A stretch of DNA of 7,610 nucleotides, taken from the NCBI GenBank assembly GCA_964362645.1, contig CAYIFC010000028.1:1-7610 (forward strand). Reading direction: 5' to 3'. Position 1 is the stretch's first letter. The number at the start of each line of letters is the position of its first letter. The notes beneath the pieces were generated by a model, which ran no database searches, was not told where the DNA came from, and worked only from the letters and a program-made list of their open reading frames with translations. This document shows, piece after piece, positions 1 to 5,717 of this stretch. A program made the translations under genes and the position numbers. This stretch comes from CAYIFC01 sp964362645 (lineage in GTDB: Bacteria; Patescibacteriota; Minisyncoccia; Phycocordibacterales; JACOZG01).

Positions 1-36
1 TTATGGACATCTACCCATTTTAGGGAAAACCGCCAT

Positions 37-50
37 ATGTGTGTGCACAT
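37..50. promoter_or_regulatory. Small dyad upstream of the secretin-gene promoter
   Basis: An inverted repeat ATGTG-TGTG-CACAT, containing the 8-bp palindrome TGTGCACA (42-49), ends 12 nt before the -35 box of the first promoter. Its place would suit an activator or upstream operator. A dyad this short can occur by chance and no copy stands before the second, otherwise near-identical promoter, so an operator role is only a possibility. Confidence 0.2.
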
Positions 51-62
51 TACCGCGGACGC

Positions 63-94
63 TTGACAAGCACCAATGGATATGCTAGGGATAT
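63..94 (+). promoter_or_regulatory. Promoter of the secretin-like gene (sigma-70 type, extended -10)
   Basis: The -35 box is TTGACA (63-68). A 17-nt spacer leads to the -10 region TAGGGAT (86-92), preceded by TGC (83-85), which is the TG of an extended -10. Transcription would start near 98-100, giving a leader of about 70 nt before the ATG at 170. The assignment is strengthened by a second copy before the next unit (1550-1581) with the same spacing and an 18-nt block differing at one base. The -10 hexamer is a poor match to TATAAT, so the extended -10 probably matters. Confidence 0.7.
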
Positions 95-101
95 AGATAG
101 A

Positions 102-118
102 GATGGCTCGTAGCCATC
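102..118 (+). promoter_or_regulatory. 5' leader hairpin of the secretin transcript
   Basis: GATGGCT (102-108), loop CGT, AGCCATC (112-118): a perfect 7-bp stem with a 3-nt loop. It would lie within a few bases of the predicted RNA 5' end. A hairpin there commonly protects mRNA from 5'-end-dependent decay, so a stabilising role is the simplest guess. It is too far from the ribosome binding site (157-162) to block it directly. Confidence 0.4.
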
Positions 119-169
119 AAAAGTGCAAGAAAACTGAAGCGCGGTCTTTGGAATCGAAAGGAAAAACGG

Positions 170-1468
170 ATGAAAACGAGATCACTGATGTTCGTGTTTG
201 CGCTGTTTGCCGCAACCCCCATTTGCTTGGGACAGAATCCCACCACGAAAGAAATTGTGGTGGGCGGCGTCCCGGGTAATTACACCGTCAATACTGGCCT
301 GTCTCAGCAAGTCATGAAGACTTACGAGATCAGGACAGTGGCGGCGGACAATCGTTCGACGGTCGAAAAGGCCTTCGAAAAGCTGTTGGGTCACGACGGT
401 CAACAAGGTGGAAGGGTGGAAGTGGCATCGCAAAGGGTGGGCGAAGGCGAGAAAGCACGAGAAGTAATTCTCCTCTTCGTATCGGCCACTGAAGCAATGC
501 AGGCTTCGGTCGCTTCTACCGTTGAAGCGATCAATCGAGGTGAAATTGTAGACTATATTGGTGGATTACCGGTTTATAAGGTCTACTACCCGAAATACCG
601 ATCGGCTCGAGCTATTGCCGACGCCGTCGAAGCTGAACTGACAGACCAGATTGGTGCGATCCATGTCGATGAGGTGCTGAACGCTCTCACCGTCGAAGAC
701 GAGCCCTTTATTGCTAATTGGCTCATCGAAGAAGTACTACCAGCCTTCGATCGTCCCACACCGCAGGTCCAGATTTTGGTCCAGGTGGTGGAAGTGGAAA
801 AAGGGCTATCGAGCCAAATCGGCTGGAACACACAAGCACTGCAGCAGGCACTGCCCTCGAACATTGACGTCAATCTTGGTGCCACTCGTTTCGATCCAAC
901 CAGCAAGCTCAAGCTCGATACGGCCGGAGCTTCGATAACGGGCATAAGTCCTCAAGCCCTCGGCGCCATTTTTGACGCCTGGCAATCGAAGGGTTGCGCT
1001 AAGGTCATTTCAAGTTCAACCCTCAATGTCGTAAACGGCGAAAAAGCCAGCTTGGAAACAGGCTTGCGTCGACCATTTACAGCCTTGGTTGATGACGGAC
1101 CAAACAAGAAGTACCGGGACGACTCGGTACTGGATGGGGTCTCGATCGAAATTACTGGCACTTTGGCGGAAATCGGCCGGAGACTTAATGTTGTGGCTAC
1201 CGTCAATTCCGTAATCGGATTCTCAGCCAATGGCATGCCGATTGTTTCGACCAGTAATATCGCGACGACTGTCAATTTGGCGGCTGGTAACTCTGTTGTC
1301 ATCTCTGGTCTACAACGAACTACTGTTGCCAACATCACTCACGGCGTTCTCTTTAAGCGAAAGGTTAAGGAAAACCGCGAGTGGGACGTCCTTATTGTGG
1401 TTCACGCGCTTAACGCTCCGCAAGAGGTGTCGCCCACCTTACCGCGGCGGCCACAGCAAATTCACTAG
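170..1468 (+). CDS. Secretin-domain protein (PilQ/GspD/pIV-like), exported
   Basis: Predicted subunit of a secretin ring, the gated channel used by type II and III secretion, type IV pili and filamentous phages. Residues 1-21 form a signal peptide ending ...CLG before QN. Residues 50-122 and 135-195 each look like secretin N-type ring domains; the second ends VLNALTVEDEPF...LPAFDRP, the usual end of Secretin_N. Residues 197-415 follow the secretin core in order: PQVQILVQVVEVE...IGWN, then AIFDAW...AKVISSSTLNV with GEKASLETG, then VSIEITGTL, then TTVNLAAGNSVVISGL (366-381), then GVLFKRKV...WDVLIVVHA. At 432 aa it is compact, close to phage pIV in size. The start is fixed by AAAGGA (157-162), 7 nt before the ATG. 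It is the only gene of its unit, between its own promoter and terminator. No pilus or secretion ATPase is visible, so the system it serves is unknown. An outer-membrane channel would be odd in a CPR-type cell. Confidence 0.85.
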   Translation: MKTRSLMFVFALFAATPICLGQNPTTKEIVVGGVPGNYTVNTGLSQQVMKTYEIRTVAADNRSTVEKAFEKLLGHDGQQGGRVEVASQRVGEGEKAREVILLFVSATEAMQASVASTVEAINRGEIVDYIGGLPVYKVYYPKYRSARAIADAVEAELTDQIGAIHVDEVLNALTVEDEPFIANWLIEEVLPAFDRPTPQVQILVQVVEVEKGLSSQIGWNTQALQQALPSNIDVNLGATRFDPTSKLKLDTAGASITGISPQALGAIFDAWQSKGCAKVISSSTLNVVNGEKASLETGLRRPFTALVDDGPNKKYRDDSVLDGVSIEITGTLAEIGRRLNVVATVNSVIGFSANGMPIVSTSNIATTVNLAAGNSVVISGLQRTTVANITHGVLFKRKVKENREWDVLIVVHALNAPQEVSPTLPRRPQQIH

Positions 1469-1498
1469 CAACAGATTGAAAATTAGAATAAATGCACG

Positions 1499-1529
1499 CC
1501 GCCCCAGGGTTTCCTTGGGGCGGTTTTTT
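1499..1529 (+). terminator. Intrinsic terminator after the secretin-like gene
   Basis: An 11-bp GC-rich stem pairs 1499-1509 (CCGCCCCAGGG) with 1513-1523 (CCTTGGGGCGG), with one G-U pair and a 3-nt loop. TTTTTT follows at 1524-1529, with more T after it. It lies 30 nt after the stop codon and just before the next promoter, so it insulates the two units. Confidence 0.92.
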
Positions 1530-1549
1530 GTTTCCTACCACCAAAACGC

Positions 1550-1581
1550 TTGACTTATTTTAGGGGATATGCTAGGTATAT
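1550..1581 (+). promoter_or_regulatory. Promoter of the membrane protein / exported protein unit
   Basis: The -35 box is TTGACT (1550-1555), then a 17-nt spacer, then extended -10 TGC followed by TAGGTAT (1573-1579). GCTTGAC and GGATATGCTAGG are identical to the promoter at 63-94 and sit at the same distance from each other. Transcription should begin near 1585, leaving a leader of about 100 nt before the ATG at 1688. Confidence 0.75.
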
Positions 1582-1605
1582 ACACGGAGTTAAGAAATAA
1601 AATTA

Positions 1606-1647
1606 GGCCTTTGACAAGGAAAGGAGGAGAAAAGTCAAAAAAGGGCC
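1606..1647 (+). promoter_or_regulatory. Structured leader displaying an orphan Shine-Dalgarno sequence
   Basis: GGCC (1606-1609) plus TTTGAC (1610-1615) can pair with GTCAAA (1634-1639) plus GGCC (1644-1647), leaving a 4-nt bulge. The loop carries AAAGGAGG (1620-1627), a full match to the end of 16S rRNA. No ATG, GTG or TTG follows it at a working distance; the gene's ATG is 60 nt further on and has its own GGAG (1674-1677). It may be a ribosome standby site or a remnant of a lost small gene. The pairing is imperfect, so the structure is tentative. Confidence 0.35.
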
Positions 1648-1687
1648 GAAGATAAGGGATTCTCGGAAAAAATGGAGAAAAGCAGAT

Positions 1688-2083
1688 ATGAGAAAAGCGA
1701 TGAAGATTCCTTGGGCTTTGGGGCTCGCGGTACTATGGATTCTGTTTAAATTCGCAGGGTTCAATACCGCAATCGGGGGTGTGCTTGGGATGACGATTGT
1801 GGTGACTTCGGTCATCATTATCGTTGTGGAGTTCTACAAGAGCGGAGACATTTCGCTCAAGTCGTTCTTCACGGATTTGGTCTGGGCCATCATTACATTT
1901 GGTGTAGTGTGTGTTTCTATGACCAAGCTCTATGACAATGTCGGACTGGGATCATTTACTTTGCCAGACTTGTTTGTTGGCATGGTATCCCTAGTCGACA
2001 TTTCACTCAGCACGTTCAACTCTTACAGAACCGCTCAGCGCAACATCTCGAGCAACTTTGAGCACGCCGATGTGGCGGCCTAG
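1688..2083 (+). CDS. Small multi-helix membrane protein, family not recognised
   Basis: A 131-aa protein with three clear hydrophobic stretches at about residues 7-25, 27-48 (with VVTSVIIIVVEF) and 62-80. A fourth, weaker and possibly amphipathic stretch is at 91-110. The C-terminal 20 residues (from NSYRTAQRNIS) are polar. No catalytic motif is visible. The size and helix count resemble small inner-membrane subunits of secretion or pilus machines, but nothing in the sequence proves this. GGAG (1674-1677) lies 10 nt before the ATG. It is the first gene of the unit whose promoter copies that of the secretin-like gene, and the next gene begins 38 nt after its stop. A membrane partner for the secretin and the exported protein is the natural inference. 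Confidence 0.75.
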   Translation: MRKAMKIPWALGLAVLWILFKFAGFNTAIGGVLGMTIVVTSVIIIVVEFYKSGDISLKSFFTDLVWAIITFGVVCVSMTKLYDNVGLGSFTLPDLFVGMVSLVDISLSTFNSYRTAQRNISSNFEHADVAA

Positions 2084-2121
2084 TTAGCTCGAACCATCAA
2101 CCCAGAAAGGAAAGAAAACAG

Positions 2122-3240
2122 ATGAAGGGAATCAAATTCTTGAGTATCGTTGGAATGTTCGCATTGATGTTCAATCTCGCCTACGCGCAACTGCCGGCCA
2201 ATCCGCCGGCAGCACCGACAGCGGCAACCCCGCCACCGGCCAGCGCCGCAGCCCCAACGGTCAAGGGTACCCTCGACATTGACTACAAGAGTCGAACGGC
2301 CACCGACAAATATGGTGTCGAAGACGTCTACAAGATGGACGTCGTAGCGGTGGACACGCTCGTTCTGAACGGCACGATCAACCATCTCTCGCCGATTTTC
2401 GGCGAATACCTAGGCGGCGAAAAACAGCAAGCAAAGTTGACCTACTCGGTCGACCTACACTTGCGCAACCCAGCCAATCTCTCGCAGCAAAAGAAGGTTG
2501 GCAAGCTCACGGGTGTTGTGCCGATCGATGCAACCGGCAAGTATCTCTTCGACCAAGGCACACTTCGTATGGCCGTCGAAGCAATCGGTAAGGCTGCTGG
2601 TTTCCAAAGCGACTTCCGCGGCACCGCCGCCGGACGCGCTCCAAAAACAGGCAGTATGGCCGAAAAGGCAAAAAAGGTCGCGATCGAAATGACACGATCG
2701 GTGAAGGGTAAGAATGTCAAGATCGTGGTAGTCGACTTCGACGAAATGAAGTTAAACGGGCTCAGACTCGCAGCCGGCCCAACGCCGAACTATCCTGAAA
2801 CGACGGTCAATGGCGAAATGGTTTACGACTACGAACGTGGCGTATGGTTTTTCCGTAACGTCACCATGTCGTACCCACTCGACGGAAAGACATACAACGA
2901 CACTCTCTCCGGCAATATCCGTTGGGTCGAAGGACCTAATCGGAAAACTACCGGCGAAGGTCAGTATGAATTTGACGTCAGGGTCAACGAACCAGCAGCA
3001 AAAACCACCGAAGCGGCCGCCTTTCAGGGCGCAGCCGACGAATCGGACTTCTTCGCTGTCGACGCCACGATGCCCTCGCTCACGGGACTGGCCAAGTACA
3101 AGGACACCTTCCGCGGCGACACCGTCACCGCGTCAAAGGTCAACATCGACTTGGTCGGCAACAACCTCACCAAGCAGCAAGTGGTCAACTTGACCAAGCT
3201 GATTTGGTTGGTAAGCGTCGTGCCAATTAACGCGGAATGA
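2122..3240 (+). CDS. Exported protein of unknown family with a Pro/Ala-rich linker
   Basis: A 372-aa protein. Residues 1-22 are a classical signal peptide (MKGIK, hydrophobic core, then AYA before Q23). Residues 23-47 are almost entirely Pro, Ala and Thr, a flexible linker. The rest alternates polar and hydrophobic residues as in beta-rich extracellular folds, e.g. GEMVYDYERGVWFFRNVTMS (231-250) and GEGQYEFDVRV (278-288). There is one charged, probably helical stretch near 178-198. No cysteine is present after the signal region, so no lipobox or disulfides. I do not recognise the family. The start is supported by AGAAAGGA (2104-2111), 10 nt before the ATG. It has no promoter of its own and follows the membrane-protein gene by 38 nt, so both share one mRNA ended by the terminator at 3289. 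A surface or periplasm-like partner of the secretin cassette is an inference from context. Confidence 0.8.
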   Translation: MKGIKFLSIVGMFALMFNLAYAQLPANPPAAPTAATPPPASAAAPTVKGTLDIDYKSRTATDKYGVEDVYKMDVVAVDTLVLNGTINHLSPIFGEYLGGEKQQAKLTYSVDLHLRNPANLSQQKKVGKLTGVVPIDATGKYLFDQGTLRMAVEAIGKAAGFQSDFRGTAAGRAPKTGSMAEKAKKVAIEMTRSVKGKNVKIVVVDFDEMKLNGLRLAAGPTPNYPETTVNGEMVYDYERGVWFFRNVTMSYPLDGKTYNDTLSGNIRWVEGPNRKTTGEGQYEFDVRVNEPAAKTTEAAAFQGAADESDFFAVDATMPSLTGLAKYKDTFRGDTVTASKVNIDLVGNNLTKQQVVNLTKLIWLVSVVPINAE

Positions 3241-3288
3241 CGCAACCTCCTTTACTTGTAACTCAGCCATAACAAGCTGAACAACCCG

Positions 3289-3327
3289 GAGCGCTGGTCG
3301 TATTTATACGATCAGCGCTCTTTTTTT
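3289..3327 (+). terminator. Strong intrinsic terminator at the convergent junction
   Basis: A 15-bp arm pair: GAGCGCTGGTCGTAT (3289-3303) with ATACGATCAGCGCTC (3306-3320), one G-U pair, with the top pairs opening to make the loop. TTTTTTT follows at 3321-3327. It lies 48 nt after the stop of the 372-aa gene. The minus strand has no U-run after this stem, so it serves the plus-strand unit only. Confidence 0.95.
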
Positions 3328-3337
3328 ATATTTCATT

Positions 3338-3357
3338 ATTCGCTTATTCGAGCGAAT
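3338..3357. repeat. ATTCG element, copy A
   Basis: ATTCGCTTATTCGAGCGAAT fits ATTCGCNNATTCGNNCGAAT, shared with the elements at 3603 and 3920. In this copy the ends form a perfect 7-bp inverted repeat (ATTCGCT / AGCGAAT) around a 6-nt loop. It begins 11 nt downstream of the DUF167 stop codon on the minus strand. Read on that strand it is followed by AATGAAATATAAAAAAAG, with no U-run, so it is not a standard terminator. Confidence 0.6.
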
Positions 3358-3368
3358 TAGAGAATGAA

Positions 3369-3590
3369 CTAATCGAGTTCGAAAATTTTTTGCTTCCAGA
3401 CAGGGTTAGAGATTAGTTGGAGACGGGAGGGGGCAATGTTTAAGTGCTCTGCGAGGGCGCGTGTAATAGCCGCATTAGCCTTGCCTTCAACTGGTGGCTC
3501 GGTAACGGCGATCACAAAGTGCGTCTCATCTTCTTGCTCCAACTTCGCGTGTTTTGCTCCCGGCTTAGCTTTAACGAAATACTTAGTCAT
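3369..3590 (-). CDS. YggU / DUF167 family protein
   Basis: A 73-aa cytoplasmic protein of the small, widespread DUF167 (UPF0235, YggU) family, whose biochemical role is not settled. The family signature is clear: VKAKPGAK (6-13) and above all EPPVEGKANAAI (31-42), followed by the helix ALAEHLNIAPSRLQLI. Length is near the lower end for the family. One oddity is that the usual C-terminal stretch resembling G-x-x-S-R-x-K is replaced by SNPVWKQK (61-68). No good Shine-Dalgarno precedes the ATG; TATACAAT lies just upstream (about 3595-3602) and an ATTCG element directly before that. The gene sits 31 nt after the HTH gene on the same strand, so the two may be co-transcribed. Confidence 0.85.
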   Translation of the reverse strand: MTKYFVKAKPGAKHAKLEQEDETHFVIAVTEPPVEGKANAAITRALAEHLNIAPSRLQLISNPVWKQKIFELD

Positions 3591-3602
3591 AATTTATTGT
3601 AT

Positions 3603-3622
3603 ATTCGCACATTCGCACGAAT
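3603..3622. repeat. ATTCG element, copy B
   Basis: ATTCGCACATTCGCACGAAT is identical over all 20 nt to the copy at 3920-3939, and to copy A in every fixed position of ATTCGCNNATTCGNNCGAAT. It shares one base with the stop codon of the HTH gene and ends 12 nt upstream of the DUF167 start codon, so it fills nearly the whole gap between these genes. Confidence 0.75.
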
Positions 3623-3894
3623 TAGACTAGGGACAATACGGCTTGAACGGAACGTAGCCGAGGTGAGACTAGACGATAGTAGTAGAAAATTGTCCGTTGC
3701 TCACACTCCACAATCTCGGTTGCCTTAAGGATTGCCAAATGCCGAGAAGTCGACCTGAAAGAAAGTTTGATTGCTTCGGCAATATCACCAACAGTTGCCT
3801 CTTTGTTCTGTGATAAAAATTTCAAGATAGCCAAACGCCGCGCATTAGCTAGGGCTTTTAATTCTCTCTCCAATTTTTTGTTATTTACTGCCAT
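3622..3894 (-). CDS. ArsR-type winged-helix transcription regulator
   Basis: A 90-aa DNA-binding protein. Residues 12-28 (LKALANARRLAILKFLS) match the first helix of ArsR/SmtB proteins. TVGDIAEAIKLSFRSTSRHL (34-53) is the helix-turn-helix, and residues 58-75 form the wing (EIVECEQRTIFYYYRL). The ELCVCDL-type metal site is absent and only one cysteine (C64) is present, so metal sensing is unlikely; the signal is unknown. The length is typical of small members of the family. The ATG at 3894 keeps the full N-terminal helix but has no close Shine-Dalgarno. Copies of the ATTCG element flank the gene on both sides. It may regulate itself or its neighbours, which is not shown by the sequence. Confidence 0.85.
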   Translation of the reverse strand: MAVNNKKLERELKALANARRLAILKFLSQNKEATVGDIAEAIKLSFRSTSRHLAILKATEIVECEQRTIFYYYRLVSPRLRSVQAVLSLV

Positions 3895-3919
3895 ATCTAT
3901 ACTTTATCATATTTTCCTT

Positions 3920-3939
3920 ATTCGCACATTCGCACGAAT
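3920..3939. repeat. ATTCG element, copy C
   Basis: A 20-nt exact duplicate of the element at 3603-3622; with the preceding T the identity is 21 nt. It sits in the gap between the VanZ-like gene (stop at 3974) and the HTH gene (start at 3894), 25 nt upstream of the HTH start codon. Confidence 0.75.
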
Positions 3940-3973
3940 GAGCCGATATACGAGTTGATTGATTATCATTAAA

Positions 3974-4459
3974 TCACTCTCGTTTCTTGATATGCGGTAC
4001 AAAAACTGCTGCTGCCAACAGAATACCGATAGTGTTACTGACCAGATCGAGCCAAGTGTCGTTGATGGTGGTGGCGAAAAAGAGGTCATATTTGGCGAAA
4101 TAATATTGGAGAAAAAACTCTATAATTTCATTAGCAACTCCCAGTGCCGTAACTACTAGTAAACTGACTAGTAAAAATTGAAAGCGATTAATTTTAACGC
4201 GGCTATCACGTGCTGCCAAAAAGCAAACAAAAAATGCCATAAATCCCCCACCGAAAGCGTGCAACACTCTATTACCCAATACTAAATCAGGAATATATAT
4301 ACTAATAGCAAAGGTTAACAAACTGAAGACAAAAATTGTAATCAAGGAGTATGTGGAGCGTGCTGTTAATCTCGCCGTTGGTTGGTTAAAAAATGGCCCA
4401 ATCAATAAATACACCAGCAAATACGCGAGGCAAAGCCCAAAGGTGATCATTAAATGCAT
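3974..4459 (-). CDS. VanZ-like integral membrane protein
   Basis: A 161-aa protein with five predicted membrane spans (about 3-21, 38-55, 65-82, 92-112, 137-155). The conserved spots of VanZ-like proteins are present: a His in LHAFGGGFMAFF (66-77), an acidic pair in ANEIIEF (109-115) and the late signature DTWLDLVSNTIGILLAA (134-150). VanZ itself gives low-level teicoplanin resistance, but most relatives have no known substrate, so a resistance role should not be assumed. The ATG at 4459 lies 3 nt after the stop of the upstream flavoprotein gene with no Shine-Dalgarno, which points to translational coupling. An internal Met (residue 4, 4450) is an alternative start. It is the last gene of the minus-strand array. 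Confidence 0.75.
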   Translation of the reverse strand: MHLMITFGLCLAYLLVYLLIGPFFNQPTARLTARSTYSLITIFVFSLLTFAISIYIPDLVLGNRVLHAFGGGFMAFFVCFLAARDSRVKINRFQFLLVSLLVVTALGVANEIIEFFLQYYFAKYDLFFATTINDTWLDLVSNTIGILLAAAVFVPHIKKRE

Positions 4460-4462
4460 GGA

Positions 4463-5713
4463 TTAATTATAGTTAGCGGCATGGGTCCCGGCAACAAAAC
4501 CAGTTGTCCAGCAGAGCTGGAGCGAGTAGCCACCGGAGGGACGGCTGATGTGGAGCAGGTCACCGGTAACATAGAGATTGCTGTAGAGTTTAGAGCGCAT
4601 GGTTTTAGTATCAACTTGGCCCAGCGAGAGACCGCCATCAGCCACGACAGCCTTATCAAAACCCATCAAACCAGCAATGGTTAATGGGATGGCTTTAAGC
4701 TTTGCGACAATTAGTTTACGTTCTTCTTTACTTACACTATGAACCTTAGTTGTTAGATCAATTGCTGGTAGGAGGTCGCTAATGATTTTATCTAAACCAG
4801 TAGGCATTATTTCTTTTAAAATATTTTTTAAAGCTTTGTTTTTATTGGCGTCGAAAGTTGCCGTTACTTTCTTGTCGAGCACTTGCAAATCATCATCTGG
4901 ATACAGATCAATCAAGGCGGTAACGCTACCCTCTTGCATTAGATCAGCCACCTTGCCCGCCGCGTTTAAAATTAACGGACCAGAGAGACCGAGGTGGGTA
5001 AACAAAATTCTGCCTTTTAACATCAATTTCTTTTTGCTATCGGTAAAAAAAGTGATTTTTATTTTATCTAGTGACGTGCCAGCCAACTTTTTAACCCAAA
5101 TTTCTTTAACTTTTAGTGGCACCAACGTCGGCGTTGGTTCTTCCACCTTGTGACCAAGAGTCCGAAGCCAGGCAAAACCATCGCCTGTAGAGCCGGTTTC
5201 CGGATGGGACTTGCCACCCGTGGCGAGAATATAACTCTTGGACTCATACTCTTCGCTCCCGACCACCACACTTTTTATCGTCCCCTTTTCGCCCACTATC
5301 CGCTTTACTTCCGCTCCTGATTTTATTTCCACCTTCCCCTTTTTAAGATAGTTTTCCAATATCTGCAAAACATCAAGCGCTTTTTGGCTCTGTGGAAAAG
5401 CGCGTTGGTTAGTCTCGACTACTAACGGCAAACCTTTGCCTTCAAAAAAGTTGAAGGTATCCTTAACGCCAAACTGTGAAAAGGCCGAATAGAGGAACTG
5501 CTCGGCCCGACCATAATGGGCCAAAAGCTTACGCTGATCAAATTCAGCGTTAGTGATATTGCAGCGACCGCCACCCGTAATCTTAAGCTTCTCGCCCAAC
5601 TTTTTATTTTTTTCCAACAACAAAACCTTTGCCCCAAGTTCAGCCGCGCATCCAGCCGCCATCATGCCCGAGGCTCCCCCACCAATCACAATCACATCAT
5701 ACTTTTTCGTCAT
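4463..5713 (-). CDS. FAD/NAD(P)-dependent oxidoreductase, BaiN/HI0933 family
   Basis: A 416-aa cytoplasmic flavoprotein. YDVIVIGGGASGMMAA (5-20) is the dinucleotide-binding Rossmann motif, with the LLLEKNKKLGEKLKITGGGR stretch (31-50) and GGGRCN (47-52) typical of this family. An AILATGGKSHPETGSTGDG-like second FAD segment is in the middle. The C-terminus has TGDLLHISRPSGGYSLQ (383-399), the family's closing FAD site, with His388 where many members have Asp. BaiN was linked to bile-acid dehydroxylation, but most members have no proven substrate, so only a generic redox role can be given. An upstream ATG at 5752 would add 13 residues lying inside the ABC-F gene; I chose 5713 because the family begins just before the Rossmann strand and the gap to the ABC-F stop is then 4 nt. 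No Shine-Dalgarno is seen, so coupling to ABC-F translation is likely. Confidence 0.88.
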   Translation of the reverse strand: MTKKYDVIVIGGGASGMMAAGCAAELGAKVLLLEKNKKLGEKLKITGGGRCNITNAEFDQRKLLAHYGRAEQFLYSAFSQFGVKDTFNFFEGKGLPLVVETNQRAFPQSQKALDVLQILENYLKKGKVEIKSGAEVKRIVGEKGTIKSVVVGSEEYESKSYILATGGKSHPETGSTGDGFAWLRTLGHKVEEPTPTLVPLKVKEIWVKKLAGTSLDKIKITFFTDSKKKLMLKGRILFTHLGLSGPLILNAAGKVADLMQEGSVTALIDLYPDDDLQVLDKKVTATFDANKNKALKNILKEIMPTGLDKIISDLLPAIDLTTKVHSVSKEERKLIVAKLKAIPLTIAGLMGFDKAVVADGGLSLGQVDTKTMRSKLYSNLYVTGDLLHISRPSGGYSLQLCWTTGFVAGTHAANYN

Positions 5714-5717
5714 CAAA

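Noticed and set aside
199..232. Lipobox around the cysteine at residue 19 of the secretin-like protein
   Set aside because: The residues before the cysteine (ATPI) do not fit a lipobox, and a standard signal-peptidase site follows at CLG before Q.
103..282. Plus-strand frame of 59 codons starting inside the leader hairpin, with a CxxC pair
   Set aside because: No Shine-Dalgarno precedes its ATG, and most of it overlaps the well-supported secretin gene in another frame.
586..1338. Minus-strand open frames of 119 and 128 codons
   Set aside because: They are antisense shadows of the secretin gene; they show no motif and lack promoter or ribosome site.
2810..3193. Plus-strand 127-codon frame
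   Set aside because: It lies inside the 372-aa gene in another frame and is a Ser/Thr/Pro/Arg-rich translation typical of out-of-frame reading of GC-rich DNA.
3883..3910. Possible 9-codon leader peptide (MIKYRYGSK) before the HTH gene, with AAGGA just ahead
   Set aside because: It is too short to support and shows no attenuator-like structure; the A+T-rich stretch makes chance likely.
3603..3939. CRISPR-like array from the two identical 20-nt repeats
   Set aside because: Only two identical copies, about 300 nt apart with a whole gene between them; this is not an array.
4154..4174. Short direct repeat ACTAGTAA x2
   Set aside because: It is within VanZ-like coding sequence and explained by two similar Leu/Val/Ser stretches in a membrane span.
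4782..5153. Plus-strand 123-codon frame
   Set aside because: It is fully antisense to the flavoprotein gene, which has clear family motifs in its own frame.
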